From Aidingimonas halophila (lineage in GTDB: Bacteria > Pseudomonadota > Gammaproteobacteria > Pseudomonadales > Halomonadaceae): DNA of 64,000 bases. The notes beneath the pieces are model-generated. The model was not told where the DNA came from. It made no database searches and was given only the letters and a program-made list of their open reading frames with translations. The stretch covers positions 620,001-684,000 of the forward strand of contig NZ_FNNI01000001.1 in assembly GCF_900106955.1 (NCBI RefSeq). Reading direction: 5' to 3'. Of this stretch, positions 35,802 through 44,812 are shown one piece after another (within the stretch, counting starts at the first letter, position 1; each line of letters begins with the position of its first letter). The position numbers were made by a program, and so were the translations under genes.

Positions 35802-36926
35802 CTACTCGAAGCTGAATCTCGGCTCAGGCGCCTCGGGAAGCCGCGAGGCGCAGTCCCGTACCTTACCGAGCAATTCGTCGTGCGAACTGGCGAGCAGATT
35901 GACATGTCCGAGCTTACGGCCAGGCCGTTCGCTCTTGCCATAGCGATGCAAGTGGGCATCGTCGATGGCAAGAATCTCGGCCGCCTCACCCTCGCTGCCG
36001 ATGACATTGACCATGCAGGTGGGTTGTCGTGCTTCGGTCGACCCTAGCGGCAATCCCTGAATGGCACGCAGATGATTCTCGAACTGGCTGGTGACGGCGC
36101 CATCCAGGGTCCAATGGCCGGAATTGTGTACGCGCGGAGCCATTTCATTGGCGAGCAACCGTCCATCACGAGTCTGGAAGAGCTCGAGCGCCAGCACACC
36201 GACATAGTCGAGTTCATCAAGCAGCGCCCTGATATAGCCATCTGCCGTTTGCTGCACCTGCGGTTCCAAATTCGGCATCGGGGCGAGCGAGTAGCGGAGG
36301 ATACCCTCGACATGCACGTTCTCGGCCATGGGGTAGAAAGCAACCCGGCCATCGCGTCCACGCACGGCGATGATCGACACCTCGCGCACGAAATCGACGA
36401 ACGCCTCGACGATCAGACGCTCATGGCCGATCGTCTGCCAAGCCGCCGCGGCCTCTTCAGCGTCATGCAAAACAGCCTGTCCCTTGCCGTCGTACCCCTC
36501 GGTGATCGATTTGGCAACCACCGGCGCCCCCAGCTCGCGGACGGCTGATGCCAGTTCTACGGGGCTCGACACCAGGCGGTAAGCAGGGGTAGGAATCGAC
36601 AGTCGATCGAACAGTGCCTTCTCCTCGGCACGGTTCTGACACACATGAAGCGCATGGCTGTTGGGATAGACCGGTTTTCGACGTTCGACGGCCTGCACCA
36701 GATCCACCGGCAGATGTTCGAACTCGTAAGTCACCACATCGACACGGGACAGGAAATCATCGAGGACATCCTCGTCGCTGGCTTCGCCGGAAAACACGAG
36801 TATCTCACCAATGCCCGCGCTCGGCTTGCCAGCGGGATCCAGAAAAACGAAACGATCGGCCAGCGGGTATCCCGCCAGGGCCAACATCCGCCCGAGTTGG
36901 CCAGCGCCCAACACACCGATATTCAT
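35802..36926 (-). CDS. purK: 5-(carboxyamino)imidazole ribonucleotide synthase
   Basis: The 374-residue ATP-grasp enzyme starts MNIGVLGAGQLGRMLALAGYP and has LVSSPVELASAVRELGAPVVAKSITEGYDGKGQ and the active-site NEMAPRVHNSGHWTLDG motif of PurK. It makes N5-carboxyaminoimidazole ribonucleotide from AIR, bicarbonate and ATP in purine synthesis. GGGAGG precedes the start at 36926; ten further upstream codons are not conserved. purE lies 48 bases upstream on the same strand and supplies the next step. Confidence 0.95.
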   Translation of the reverse strand: MNIGVLGAGQLGRMLALAGYPLADRFVFLDPAGKPSAGIGEILVFSGEASDEDVLDDFLSRVDVVTYEFEHLPVDLVQAVERRKPVYPNSHALHVCQNRAEEKALFDRLSIPTPAYRLVSSPVELASAVRELGAPVVAKSITEGYDGKGQAVLHDAEEAAAAWQTIGHERLIVEAFVDFVREVSIIAVRGRDGRVAFYPMAENVHVEGILRYSLAPMPNLEPQVQQTADGYIRALLDELDYVGVLALELFQTRDGRLLANEMAPRVHNSGHWTLDGAVTSQFENHLRAIQGLPLGSTEARQPTCMVNVIGSEGEAAEILAIDDAHLHRYGKSERPGRKLGHVNLLASSHDELLGKVRDCASRLPEAPEPRFSFE

Positions 36927-36974
36927 GCCTGCCTCCCGAAAAGAATGATGGGTCATATGGCTGTGAAAAGGATA

Positions 36975-37481
36975 TCACTCGTCATGCGGATCGGGATTAT
37001 CGAGCACCTTCTGTGTCTGAGCACGGCGATACGCCGCAACAGCGTCCCGGACACTTTCGTCACTGAGCGACAGGATCTGCGCCGCCAGCAAGCCGGCATT
37101 GGTGGCGCCGGCCTTGCCTATGGCCAGTGTCCCCACGGCAACGCCTCCCGGCATCTGAGCGATGGACAGGAGCGAGTCCAACCCCTTGAGCGACTTGGAT
37201 TCCACCGGCACGCCAAGCACCGGCAACGGCGTTTGCGACGCCACCATGCCAGGCAGGTGGGCGGCGCCTCCCGCACCGGCAATGATGACCTGAATGCCGC
37301 GGTCCGCGGCGCTCTTGGCATAATCGAACAGGAGATCAGGCGTACGGTGAGCCGAGACCACTTTCGTCTCATACACCACTCCCAGACGCTCGAGCATGTC
37401 GACGGCATGTTTCATCACCGGCCAATCGGACTTCGACCCCATGATCACTCCGACCCGGGGTGGCTCAGTAGACGTTTGCAT
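36975..37481 (-). CDS. purE: N5-carboxyaminoimidazole ribonucleotide mutase
   Basis: The 168-residue protein has the class I PurE hallmarks [24 protein letters not shown] and [13 protein letters not shown]. It converts the PurK product to carboxyaminoimidazole ribonucleotide. The order purE-purK is the usual enterobacterial and pseudomonad one. A hairpin at 37527-37546 separates it from the TRAP operon upstream, so purEK probably has its own promoter within about 45 bases of the start. Confidence 0.96.
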   Translation of the reverse strand: MQTSTEPPRVGVIMGSKSDWPVMKHAVDMLERLGVVYETKVVSAHRTPDLLFDYAKSAADRGIQVIIAGAGGAAHLPGMVASQTPLPVLGVPVESKSLKGLDSLLSIAQMPGGVAVGTLAIGKAGATNAGLLAAQILSLSDESVRDAVAAYRRAQTQKVLDNPDPHDE

Positions 37482-37526
37482 GGCCTTTCCTCACTTCGTG
37501 ATGCACAACGAAAGGCGGGTATTCTA

Positions 37527-37546
37527 ACGGCGCCCGAGGGCGCCGT
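37527..37546 (-). terminator. Terminator-like hairpin after the TRAP-TAXI operon
   Basis: Arms ACGGCGCC and GGCGCCGT pair perfectly around CGAG. The stem follows the TRAP permease stop by 27 bases on the minus strand. The trailing sequence (TAGAATA) has few T residues, so termination strength is uncertain. Confidence 0.5.
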
Positions 37547-37572
37547 CATCTTGACCAATCGAACAAGTGTCG

Positions 37573-39585
37573 TCAGTGCTCGACAGCCGTCGCGCTGCGA
37601 CGATGACTCAGCCAGTTGCCTGTCACCAACAGTGCAATGACGACCACTCCGGCGACTTCCGTCATCGGGCTCGGATAGAACACACCAACCGTGGCGGTCG
37701 CCAGCAGAATCCGTGTGGGCCACATCATGCGGGTGAACAAATAGCCCTCGAGGCTGGCAGCGAACGATAGCAATGCGGCGATCGCGATCACGGCATTCCA
37801 GATCACCAGGAGCACCGGCCCGCCGACGATGATTTCGGGGTTGAAGACCATGAACAGCGGGATCAGGTAGAGCCCCTTGGCAAACTTCCACGCCTGGAAA
37901 CTGGTCTCCATGGGCTTGCTGCCGGCGATGGCCGCCCCCGCAAAACCGGCCAGGGCGATAGGTGGCGTCACATTGGAGTCCTGGGAGTACCAGAACACCA
38001 CCAGATGCGCGATCAGCAGAGGAATACCGAACTCATTGGTCAATGCCGGCCCGACCAGGACGATCAGGACGATGTAGCTCGCCGTGACCGGCAAGCCCAT
38101 CCCCAGGACGAGACTGGCCAGCAGCACCATCAACAACGCCAGCACGATATTGCCTCCGGAGAAGGCCAGCATCATCGAGGAGAACTTCAGCCCCAGACCG
38201 GTCAGACCGACGACCCCCACGATGATGCCTGCCACGGCACATGCCATGGAAACGGCAACGGCATTGCGTGCCCCGAGCTCCAGGCTTTCGACCAGCTTGA
38301 GCAGTCCGGCGCGAATCGTCTCCCGAACCTTGTCGGCAGTCACGTGCTGGCCTTGTTGGGGAGCGATGAAGAAAAACCAGTAGGTATAGCGCAACACGGC
38401 TACCAGTACGATCGTCAGGATCGCATAGAACCCTACCCGCGTTGGCGACAGACTGATTGCCAGCAGCCAGATCAACACGGCCAAGGGCAGCAGGAAGTGC
38501 CAGCCACTGCGCATCACGTCGCGCACTTGCGGCAATTCCGCGCGCGTCATGCCCTGCATGCCCTGCTTCAAGGCAATGATGTGCACGAACAGATAGACGG
38601 TGGCGAAATACATGATGGCGGGCAGAATGCTTACCTTGACCACTTCCAGGTAAGGCATCTTGGTGTACTCGGCAATCAGAAAGGCCCCCGCCCCCATCAG
38701 CGGCGGCGTAATCTGTCCGCCGGTACTGGCTGCCGCCTCGATACCGCCCGCCTGATGCGGCCGATACCCCAGCCGCTTCATCAAGGGAATGGTAAACGCT
38801 CCGGTGGTCACCACATTGGCAATGGCGCTACCGGAAATCGACCCCATGCCGGCGGATGCCAGCACGGCCGCCTTGGCAGGACCGCCACGCTGGCGACCTG
38901 TCGCCGCATAGGCCAGGTCAATGAAGAACTTGCCGGCCCCCGTACTTTCCAGAAACGCGCCGAACAGCACGAAGGTGAAGATGTAGGTCGCCGCCACTCC
39001 CATCGGCAAACCAAAGATGCCTTCCTGTCCCAGGTAAAGCTGGCCGGCAACACGTTCCAGAGTATAGCCGCGATGTTCCAGAATGCCCGGCAGGAACTGG
39101 GTCAGCCAGGGCAGCTCCCCGCGCGGTCCGGCAAAGGCATAACCGATCGCCAGAAGACCGATAATCGTCATCCCCAGCCCGACGGCGCGCCGACTCGCCT
39201 CGAGCACGGTGACGGTGGCAATCATGGCGACCCAGATATCGGTCTGAGTCCAGAAACCGGCCCGATTGATGATTTCATCCAGGTACAAGACCAGATAGCC
39301 ACCAGTGATAACGGCACCGGCGAAGAAAATGACATCGATCACCGCGCCCACCGGCCCTCGTTTGTGCTTGGCACCGAAGACGGGGAACATCAGAAACGCC
39401 AGCATCATGATCAGGGCAAGGTGGATGCTGCGTTGATAGAACAGACCGAGCGTCTGGATGCCTGCGGAGTAAAGCTGGAAAAGCGATAGGCAGACAGCCA
39501 CTAGCGTTATCAGCCATAGAATCGGACGTGGCTGTATGGCATCACCTCCCGGCATTTTCACGGGCGGTGTCGTGGATTCGTTCAT
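37573..39585 (-). CDS. Fused TRAP transporter permease (TAXI type, 4TM plus 12TM)
   Basis: The 670-residue protein joins the small and large TRAP permeases: roughly 150-200 residues of DctQ-like spans, then a DctM-like domain with FGAFLESTGAGKFFIDLA and EAAASTGGQITPPLMGAGAFLIAEYTKMPY, the signature of the TAXI class. I place the start at the ATG at 39585, which has GAGG at good spacing. An ATG six codons earlier (39603) overlaps the upstream gene by eight bases and lacks a ribosome site. It works with the TAXI binding protein and the DUF1850 protein encoded just upstream. Confidence 0.92.
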   Translation of the reverse strand: MNESTTPPVKMPGGDAIQPRPILWLITLVAVCLSLFQLYSAGIQTLGLFYQRSIHLALIMMLAFLMFPVFGAKHKRGPVGAVIDVIFFAGAVITGGYLVLYLDEIINRAGFWTQTDIWVAMIATVTVLEASRRAVGLGMTIIGLLAIGYAFAGPRGELPWLTQFLPGILEHRGYTLERVAGQLYLGQEGIFGLPMGVAATYIFTFVLFGAFLESTGAGKFFIDLAYAATGRQRGGPAKAAVLASAGMGSISGSAIANVVTTGAFTIPLMKRLGYRPHQAGGIEAAASTGGQITPPLMGAGAFLIAEYTKMPYLEVVKVSILPAIMYFATVYLFVHIIALKQGMQGMTRAELPQVRDVMRSGWHFLLPLAVLIWLLAISLSPTRVGFYAILTIVLVAVLRYTYWFFFIAPQQGQHVTADKVRETIRAGLLKLVESLELGARNAVAVSMACAVAGIIVGVVGLTGLGLKFSSMMLAFSGGNIVLALLMVLLASLVLGMGLPVTASYIVLIVLVGPALTNEFGIPLLIAHLVVFWYSQDSNVTPPIALAGFAGAAIAGSKPMETSFQAWKFAKGLYLIPLFMVFNPEIIVGGPVLLVIWNAVIAIAALLSFAASLEGYLFTRMMWPTRILLATATVGVFYPSPMTEVAGVVVIALLVTGNWLSHRRSATAVEH

Positions 39586-39595
39586 GGGGTCCTCG

Positions 39596-40135
39596 TCAGA
39601 CATTGTCGGGCTTGTGCAGTCTCAAGGTCACACGCTCATGGGCCGCAACCGCACTCAGACTGAACTGTTGCGTACCCCATAGCAGGCGATGATTCACGTC
39701 GGACGATCCGACACGCAAGGTATAACGGTTGCCTGGCACGGGCTCGTCGATATGCTCGATCCAATACCCGCCCCGACCATCGGAGACCTGTTCACCGCGC
39801 CCCGGAATATGATCGAGACCGGCAGCGAAGTCCGGCTGATGGCTACGTTCGAGCATCATTTTTCCTTCTCGATAGCGATAGCAATCCCGCACTTCGAACC
39901 CTTCCACGGAATGGTTCCATCCCAGGCACCATCGGCCACCGGGCATGATCGGTATCGACACCAGGATGTTACCCTCTTGATCGATGGCCTCGAGGTTGGC
40001 GGGTACGACCTCGCCCGCGGCGGCGGGAAGCGTCAGCGACGACATTCCGGCCAACAAGATACACCAAAGGCAGTAACGTAACAGGGCGGGCATTGCTGCC
40101 CGCCCCGAAACGACGGTGTCAGGCATTGTCGTCAT
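39596..40135 (-). CDS. DUF1850 protein of the TRAP-TAXI system
   Basis: The 179-residue protein has an N-terminal membrane anchor or signal segment (residues ~18-40, LLAGMSSLTLPAAAG) and a beta-rich domain with GWNHSVEGFEVRDCYR, the typical DUF1850 block. Proteins of this family regularly sit between TAXI binding-protein and permease genes, as here, but their role is not known. The gene lies 30 bases after the binding-protein gene and 8 bases overlap the most upstream possible permease start. Confidence 0.85.
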   Translation of the reverse strand: MTTMPDTVVSGRAAMPALLRYCLWCILLAGMSSLTLPAAAGEVVPANLEAIDQEGNILVSIPIMPGGRWCLGWNHSVEGFEVRDCYRYREGKMMLERSHQPDFAAGLDHIPGRGEQVSDGRGGYWIEHIDEPVPGNRYTLRVGSSDVNHRLLWGTQQFSLSAVAAHERVTLRLHKPDNV

Positions 40136-40165
40136 GACGATGACACATCATCATGAATGCCTGGC

Positions 40166-41128
40166 TCAGGGGCGCAGATCATCGGGAATCTCTGCGTCGA
40201 TCTCCTCGTAATAGCGAATCGATCCGGGATGGAACGGCACCGGCGTGGACTCCATGCTGAACTCGACTGTCGTGTTCTCGGCAGCGGGGTGCACGTCGAT
40301 CAGCTCATCAATACGCTCGAAGAGCATTTTGGTGACATCGTAGGCCAGTTGCTCATCCATATCGGCATTGACGACCAGGACATTCGGGATGCCGATGGTC
40401 TGTACGGCCTCATCGACCCCCTCGTAAGTTTCCGCCTTCAACTCATAGGGGGCAAAGACCGGTTCGTCCTCCTGCGCATTCTCGATCTCCTCATCGGTGA
40501 GGCTGATCAAGCGGATGTCCCGTGTGGACGCCAGGTTCATGATGGAACTGGTGGGTGGGCCGACACTCCAGAAACCAGCGTCGATATCCCCGTCACGAAT
40601 GGCATCGGCCGTTTCGTTGAAGTTCAGGCGCTGTACGTTCATGTCGTCATAGGTCAGGCCGTTCGACTCGAGCACGGCACGCGCATTGAGTTCGGTTCCG
40701 CTGCCCGGCGCGCCTACCGAGACACGCTGTCCTTCCAGGTCGGAAAGTGACTCGATGTCGGAATCGGCCAGCGTGACCAGTTGTACGGCATTGGGATATA
40801 CAGAAGCCAAGGCTCGCGTATTCTCGACCTGACGGCCTTCGAAATCGTCCTCTCCCATATATGCCTGATGGACGGTATCGGCCAACGCAAAGGCAATATC
40901 CGCCTCATTGCGCATGATCAAGCCCATGTTCTCGACCGATGCCCCTGTCACTTCGGCAGAGGCTTCATAACCCTCGATGTGCTCGCTGATCATTTCGGCC
41001 AAACCGCCGCCCAAGGGATAATAGACACCACCCGTACCGCCAGTGGCGATGGACAATGTTTGCTGCGCGAATGCGGCCGGTGCTGTCACCAACAGCGACG
41101 CGGCCAGGGCGTACTTTAGAGTTCGCAT
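40166..41128 (-). CDS. TRAP-TAXI periplasmic binding protein
   Basis: The 320-residue protein has a signal peptide ending near residue 21 (APAAFAQ) and the TAXI family pattern LSIATGGTGGVYYPLGGGLAEMIS and GQRVSVGAPGSGTELNA. The mature chain is highly acidic. AGGAG lies eight bases before the ATG at 41128. TAXI systems carry glutamate, 2-oxoglutarate or similar solutes in the few cases studied; the ligand here is unknown. It is the first gene of the three-gene operon. Confidence 0.93.
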   Translation of the reverse strand: MRTLKYALAASLLVTAPAAFAQQTLSIATGGTGGVYYPLGGGLAEMISEHIEGYEASAEVTGASVENMGLIMRNEADIAFALADTVHQAYMGEDDFEGRQVENTRALASVYPNAVQLVTLADSDIESLSDLEGQRVSVGAPGSGTELNARAVLESNGLTYDDMNVQRLNFNETADAIRDGDIDAGFWSVGPPTSSIMNLASTRDIRLISLTDEEIENAQEDEPVFAPYELKAETYEGVDEAVQTIGIPNVLVVNADMDEQLAYDVTKMLFERIDELIDVHPAAENTTVEFSMESTPVPFHPGSIRYYEEIDAEIPDDLRP

Positions 41129-41397
41129 GAAGTTCTCCTGTGTGAGGTCATTGACCAACTTGTTATCTCATACGTCTGTCTGCGAGAAGAAAGCTAGCAC
41201 GCCAAGCCACTGATCTGCCACAACGCCTTTTTCACACTTGTCCTACCTTTGGCGCATTGTCAGCGGCCGAAATACTGGCGGGAGCCCTACGTAGCGAGCA
41301 TTAACAAATATCATCGATCAAAATCACTCGCAGGACTGGAAGAGCGAGCAAAAAACTTGCATGCTACTAGCGTGACAACCGAGATCGACGGAGCCCC

Positions 41398-41664
41398 ATG
41401 AGCACTGCGCGATTAATGACCGGTTGGGAGGCCCTCGAGAGCACTAGAACGGCCCCCGACCTGGACGTTAGAGAGCTGGAAAAACGAACCCGTCTGATGC
41501 GCATCATCACCCGCCGCATCGCCCTATCCGAACGACCCAATCGAGATATTGCCCACCGTATGGGCATTTCACCACAGAAACTCAGTGACCTGCTGTCCGG
41601 TCGTGTCGAACAATTCACCATCGATGAACTGAAAACCTTGCGAGAGACCATCGACGTCGATTGA
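41398..41664 (+). CDS. Small XRE-like helix-turn-helix protein
   Basis: The 88-residue protein has a helix-turn-helix at residues ~40-75 (RPNRDIAHRMGISPQKLSDLLSG) resembling the HigA-like antitoxin and phage repressor class. GGAG precedes the ATG. No toxin-like gene flanks it, so a complete toxin-antitoxin pair is not supported. The phosphonate-type importer genes follow 85 bases later on the same strand and could be its target. Confidence 0.7.
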   Translation: MSTARLMTGWEALESTRTAPDLDVRELEKRTRLMRIITRRIALSERPNRDIAHRMGISPQKLSDLLSGRVEQFTIDELKTLRETIDVD

Positions 41665-41749
41665 TACGTTAGCCGACTGTCCGGGGACTTTTTGATATTC
41701 TTGGCGTCATACCACACTTAGCTACTCAGGATGATCCAGGGATATCTTC

Positions 41750-42613
41750 ATGACGCATCGTTTGATGTGGCTTCTTGGCGCCACCCTGTTGCTGGTAACG
41801 CCGGTTGCCAGTGCGGAACCTTTCGTATTCACGGCAATCCCCGATGAAGACGAAACCCGTCTGCAGAAGCGGTTCCAGAAAGTCGCCGACTACCTGACCG
41901 ATGAACTCGATCATGACGTGCGATTCGTACCGGTCAAGTCGTACTCGGCAGCCGTGACAGCGTTCCGTAATGACCAGGTTCAGCTAGCCTGGTTCGGAGG
42001 CTTGTCCGGTGTGCAAGCGCGAGAACGCGTCCCCGGGTCACGGGCTATCGCCCAAGGGGTCGAAGACACGGAGTTCAGGACCTATATCATCGCCAACGAG
42101 GACACTCGCCTGGAGACCGATGCCGGGCTCAGCGACGAGATGCGCGACCTGAGCTTGACGTTCGGTTCCAAGAGTTCGACATCGGGTCGCCTGATGCCGG
42201 AGTACTACCTGCGCGAGCATTTCGGCGAACCACCCGAGGAGACGTTTTCGCGGGTCGGTTTCAGCGGCAATCACAGTCGCACCATTTCGCTGGTGGCATC
42301 CGGTGCCTATCAGCTCGGCGCAGTCAACTATGCCGTCTGGGAGAATGAGGTCGAAGCGGGCGAGATCGATACCGACGCGGTCCGCGTGATATGGAAAACG
42401 CCGCGTTACCCGGATTACCAGTGGACGATTCGCGGCGACATCGATGACCGCTTCGGTGACGGTTTCACCGAGCAAGTACAGCAAGCGTTACTGACGATGG
42501 ACGACCCCGACCTGCTTGAAAGCTTCCCCCGTGAAGGATTCATCAAGGCTGACAATGATGATTACGCCGTCATCAAGGAGGTCGGCAACGAGCTGGGACT
42601 CCTCGATCCGTGA
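41750..42613 (+). CDS. PhnD-like binding protein of a phosphonate/selenate-type ABC importer
   Basis: The 287-residue protein has a signal peptide ending near residue 22 (VASAEPF) and a PhnD-type domain with VRFVPVKSYSAAVTAFRNDQVQLAWFGG and GSKSSTSGRLMPEYYL. Proteins of this subgroup, together with a short ATPase and a double permease, have been annotated as putative selenate importers in pseudomonads; phosphonate, phosphite or another oxyanion is equally possible. It overlaps the ATPase gene by four bases (GTGA). The mature chain is acidic. Confidence 0.85.
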   Translation: MTHRLMWLLGATLLLVTPVASAEPFVFTAIPDEDETRLQKRFQKVADYLTDELDHDVRFVPVKSYSAAVTAFRNDQVQLAWFGGLSGVQARERVPGSRAIAQGVEDTEFRTYIIANEDTRLETDAGLSDEMRDLSLTFGSKSSTSGRLMPEYYLREHFGEPPEETFSRVGFSGNHSRTISLVASGAYQLGAVNYAVWENEVEAGEIDTDAVRVIWKTPRYPDYQWTIRGDIDDRFGDGFTEQVQQALLTMDDPDLLESFPREGFIKADNDDYAVIKEVGNELGLLDP

Positions 42614-43269
42614 CATCGCTGACATTGCATGAGGTTGTCGCCGACTATGGAGAGGGTCGGGTTCTCGGCCCATTGAGCCTGACGCTCTCTCCGGGCGAGC
42701 GAGTGGCGTTGGTCGGCAAGAGCGGTGCCGGCAAATCAACGCTTCTGCATCTCATGTACTCACACTGGCGACACCGGAACGCTGCGTTGATTCCGCAGCA
42801 GCTGGGATTGGTCGATACGTTGTCGACGTTTCACAACGTCTACATGGGCGGCCTGCCACGGCACTCGATCCATCACAACCTGATCACGCTCGCTCGACCG
42901 TTTCGACGCGATATCGACGCCATCTTTCCGTTGCTCGAACGGTTGGAGATCGCCGACAAGTGCTGGAACCGTGCCGGTGAACTGTCCGGCGGTCAACGAC
43001 AGCGGATTGCCGCCGCTCGCGCTCTCTACCAGGCAGGCTCGGTGCTGCTCGCTGACGAGCCGGTCTCCTCGCTCGATGGACCTCAGGCGGCTGCGGCCAT
43101 GACAGCACTGACCGAGACCTATGACACTGCCGTCCTCGCCATGCATGATGTCGAATTGGCCCTGCGCTTCTGTGATCGCGTCATCGGCATTGATCAGGGC
43201 ACCATCGCCCTGGACCAGCCCAGTCGACGCTTGGCCACCAGCGATGTACTTCCACTGTATGCATCGTGA
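42610..43269 (+). CDS. Short ABC ATP-binding protein of the same importer
   Basis: The 219-residue ATPase begins at GTG (42610), which overlaps the previous stop. It has Walker A GKSGAGKST, Q-loop IPQQLGLVDTLS, signature LSGGQRQRIAAARA, Walker B VLLADEPVSSLD and a switch His in AMHDVELALR. The domain is shorter than PhnC and has a reduced helical region between Walker A and signature. It belongs to the same operon as the flanking binding protein and permease. Confidence 0.88.
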   Translation: MTSLTLHEVVADYGEGRVLGPLSLTLSPGERVALVGKSGAGKSTLLHLMYSHWRHRNAALIPQQLGLVDTLSTFHNVYMGGLPRHSIHHNLITLARPFRRDIDAIFPLLERLEIADKCWNRAGELSGGQRQRIAAARALYQAGSVLLADEPVSSLDGPQAAAAMTALTETYDTAVLAMHDVELALRFCDRVIGIDQGTIALDQPSRRLATSDVLPLYAS

Positions 43270-43308
43270 CCCGCTGTGCTACGACATGAGCCTATGGGAG
43301 GGTCGGTG

Positions 43309-44787
43309 ATGAGGCAGTCTGCCAGCATACGGCTCAGTCTGGCATTTGTACTCGTTGCGTTCGTCTGCCTGCTATTCGCCGACCTCCAGATCAGCACATC
43401 CAACCCCTGGCAGGAGCTGGGACGTCTCGCGCTGGGGGTGGTCACGCCCGATTTCGCCGCCGTGGATTATCTCGGAAAGGCCGTAATCCGCACGCTGGCC
43501 TTCGCCTTCGTCGGAGTGGCGCTGGGCGCCGGCGGCGGATTCATGCTGGCGCTGTGCTTTCGCCATCGCGTGATTCGCGCGGGCTGCGCCATCATTCGCG
43601 CCGTGCATGAACTTTTCTGGGCGCTGCTGTTCCTGCAGTGCTTCGGCCTGCACCCCTTGACCGGCGTCCTGGCCATTGCCATTCCCTATGCCGGTATCTT
43701 TGCCAAGGTCTATGCCGAAATTCTCGATGAAACCGACCCCGAACCGGCCCATGCGCTCCCTGCAAGCAGCGGACGCCTGTCGACTCTGCTCTATACCCGG
43801 CTGCCGCTAGCCTGGTCCCACCTGGTCAGCTACACGGCCTACCGCCTGGAATGCGGCCTGCGTTCCAGTGCGGTGCTTGGGTTCATCGGCATGCCGACAC
43901 TCGGCTACTATCTCGAATCCTCATTCGCCCAAGGGCATTACAGCAGTGTCGGTGCCCTGCTGCTGATCTTCTACGTCTTGATAGCCACTCTCAAGCTATG
44001 GGTACGCCCACGGTTGTTGCCGCTATACCTGATGGCAGCCCCCTTTTTGCTGGGGTCAGGGCTCCCCATCGCCTGGAGCAACGTCAGTCGTTTCTTGACT
44101 CAGGATGTGATTCCCGCCCCGATACGGTCGGGCGAAGGGATCGCTGGGTTGGGCCCCTGGTTAGGGGATCTGCTGACCGACCAAGCGCTGCCCGGCATCC
44201 TCAATACCCTATTACTGACACAAATCGCCCTGGTACTGACCGGCGCCCTGGCTCTGCTGCTCTTTCCTCTGGTCTCAAGCCATTTCACCCGGCGACTCTC
44301 CGGCACGGCGGGACATATGGTACTGGTCATTCTCCGCTCCACGCCGGAATACCTGCTGGCTTTCATTCTGTTGCAGCTTTGGGGCCCGTCGATGCTACCC
44401 GCCGTCGTTGCACTGGCAATCCACAACGGCGGTATCATCGGCCATCTGATCGGTCAACGAAGCAACACCTTGAGGCTACGCCCCGACGCCCCTCACGGCG
44501 TGGAACGCTATGCGTATGAAGTCGTGCCTCGGCTTTACGGGCCATTCCTTGCATTACTGTTCTATCGTTGGGAGATCATCATGCGAGAGACGGCGATACT
44601 GGGCATCCTCGGTGTCGCCACGCTTGGCTTCTATATCGATAGTGCCATTCAGGAAATTCGCATCGACCGTGCATTGGTGCTGATCCTGATCACGGCCCTG
44701 CTCAATATCGGCATCGACAGCCTGGCCCGCCATCTGCGCGCCAGACTCCGGCTCCGCTACCGTGCCAATAGCCGGCAGGGTTGTTGA
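43309..44787 (+). CDS. Double-domain ABC permease, PhnE-PhnE fusion
   Basis: The 492-residue membrane protein has two permease halves, each with about six spans and a PhnE-like loop, one near ETDPEPAHALPASSGRLS and the other near HGVERYAYEVVPRLYG. A single chain thus replaces the usual PhnE dimer. GGAGG precedes the ATG at 43309; 11 upstream codons fall in the gap after the ATPase gene and are not needed. It completes the importer operon and converges on ilvD. Confidence 0.85.
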   Translation: MRQSASIRLSLAFVLVAFVCLLFADLQISTSNPWQELGRLALGVVTPDFAAVDYLGKAVIRTLAFAFVGVALGAGGGFMLALCFRHRVIRAGCAIIRAVHELFWALLFLQCFGLHPLTGVLAIAIPYAGIFAKVYAEILDETDPEPAHALPASSGRLSTLLYTRLPLAWSHLVSYTAYRLECGLRSSAVLGFIGMPTLGYYLESSFAQGHYSSVGALLLIFYVLIATLKLWVRPRLLPLYLMAAPFLLGSGLPIAWSNVSRFLTQDVIPAPIRSGEGIAGLGPWLGDLLTDQALPGILNTLLLTQIALVLTGALALLLFPLVSSHFTRRLSGTAGHMVLVILRSTPEYLLAFILLQLWGPSMLPAVVALAIHNGGIIGHLIGQRSNTLRLRPDAPHGVERYAYEVVPRLYGPFLALLFYRWEIIMRETAILGILGVATLGFYIDSAIQEIRIDRALVLILITALLNIGIDSLARHLRARLRLRYRANSRQGC

Positions 44788-44805
44788 AAGCCCCTGCCCT
44801 GCCGG
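44772..44805. terminator. Stem-loop between the double permease gene and ilvD
   Basis: Arms CCGGCAGGG and CCCTGCCGG (9 bases each, perfect) enclose a 16-base loop that includes the permease stop. ilvD ends at 44813 on the other strand. The position between convergent genes fits a two-way terminator, though no T-run is present. Confidence 0.45.
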
Positions 44806-44812
44806 TATGGCT

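Noticed and set aside
38005-39489. Plus-strand open frame of 494 codons opposite the TRAP permease gene
   Set aside because: The minus-strand product has clear TRAP motifs and membrane spans. The opposite frame is a polar shadow of hydrophobic codons.
41398-41664. Toxin-antitoxin pair
   Set aside because: The small helix-turn-helix protein resembles an antitoxin but neither neighbour resembles a toxin of any family I know.
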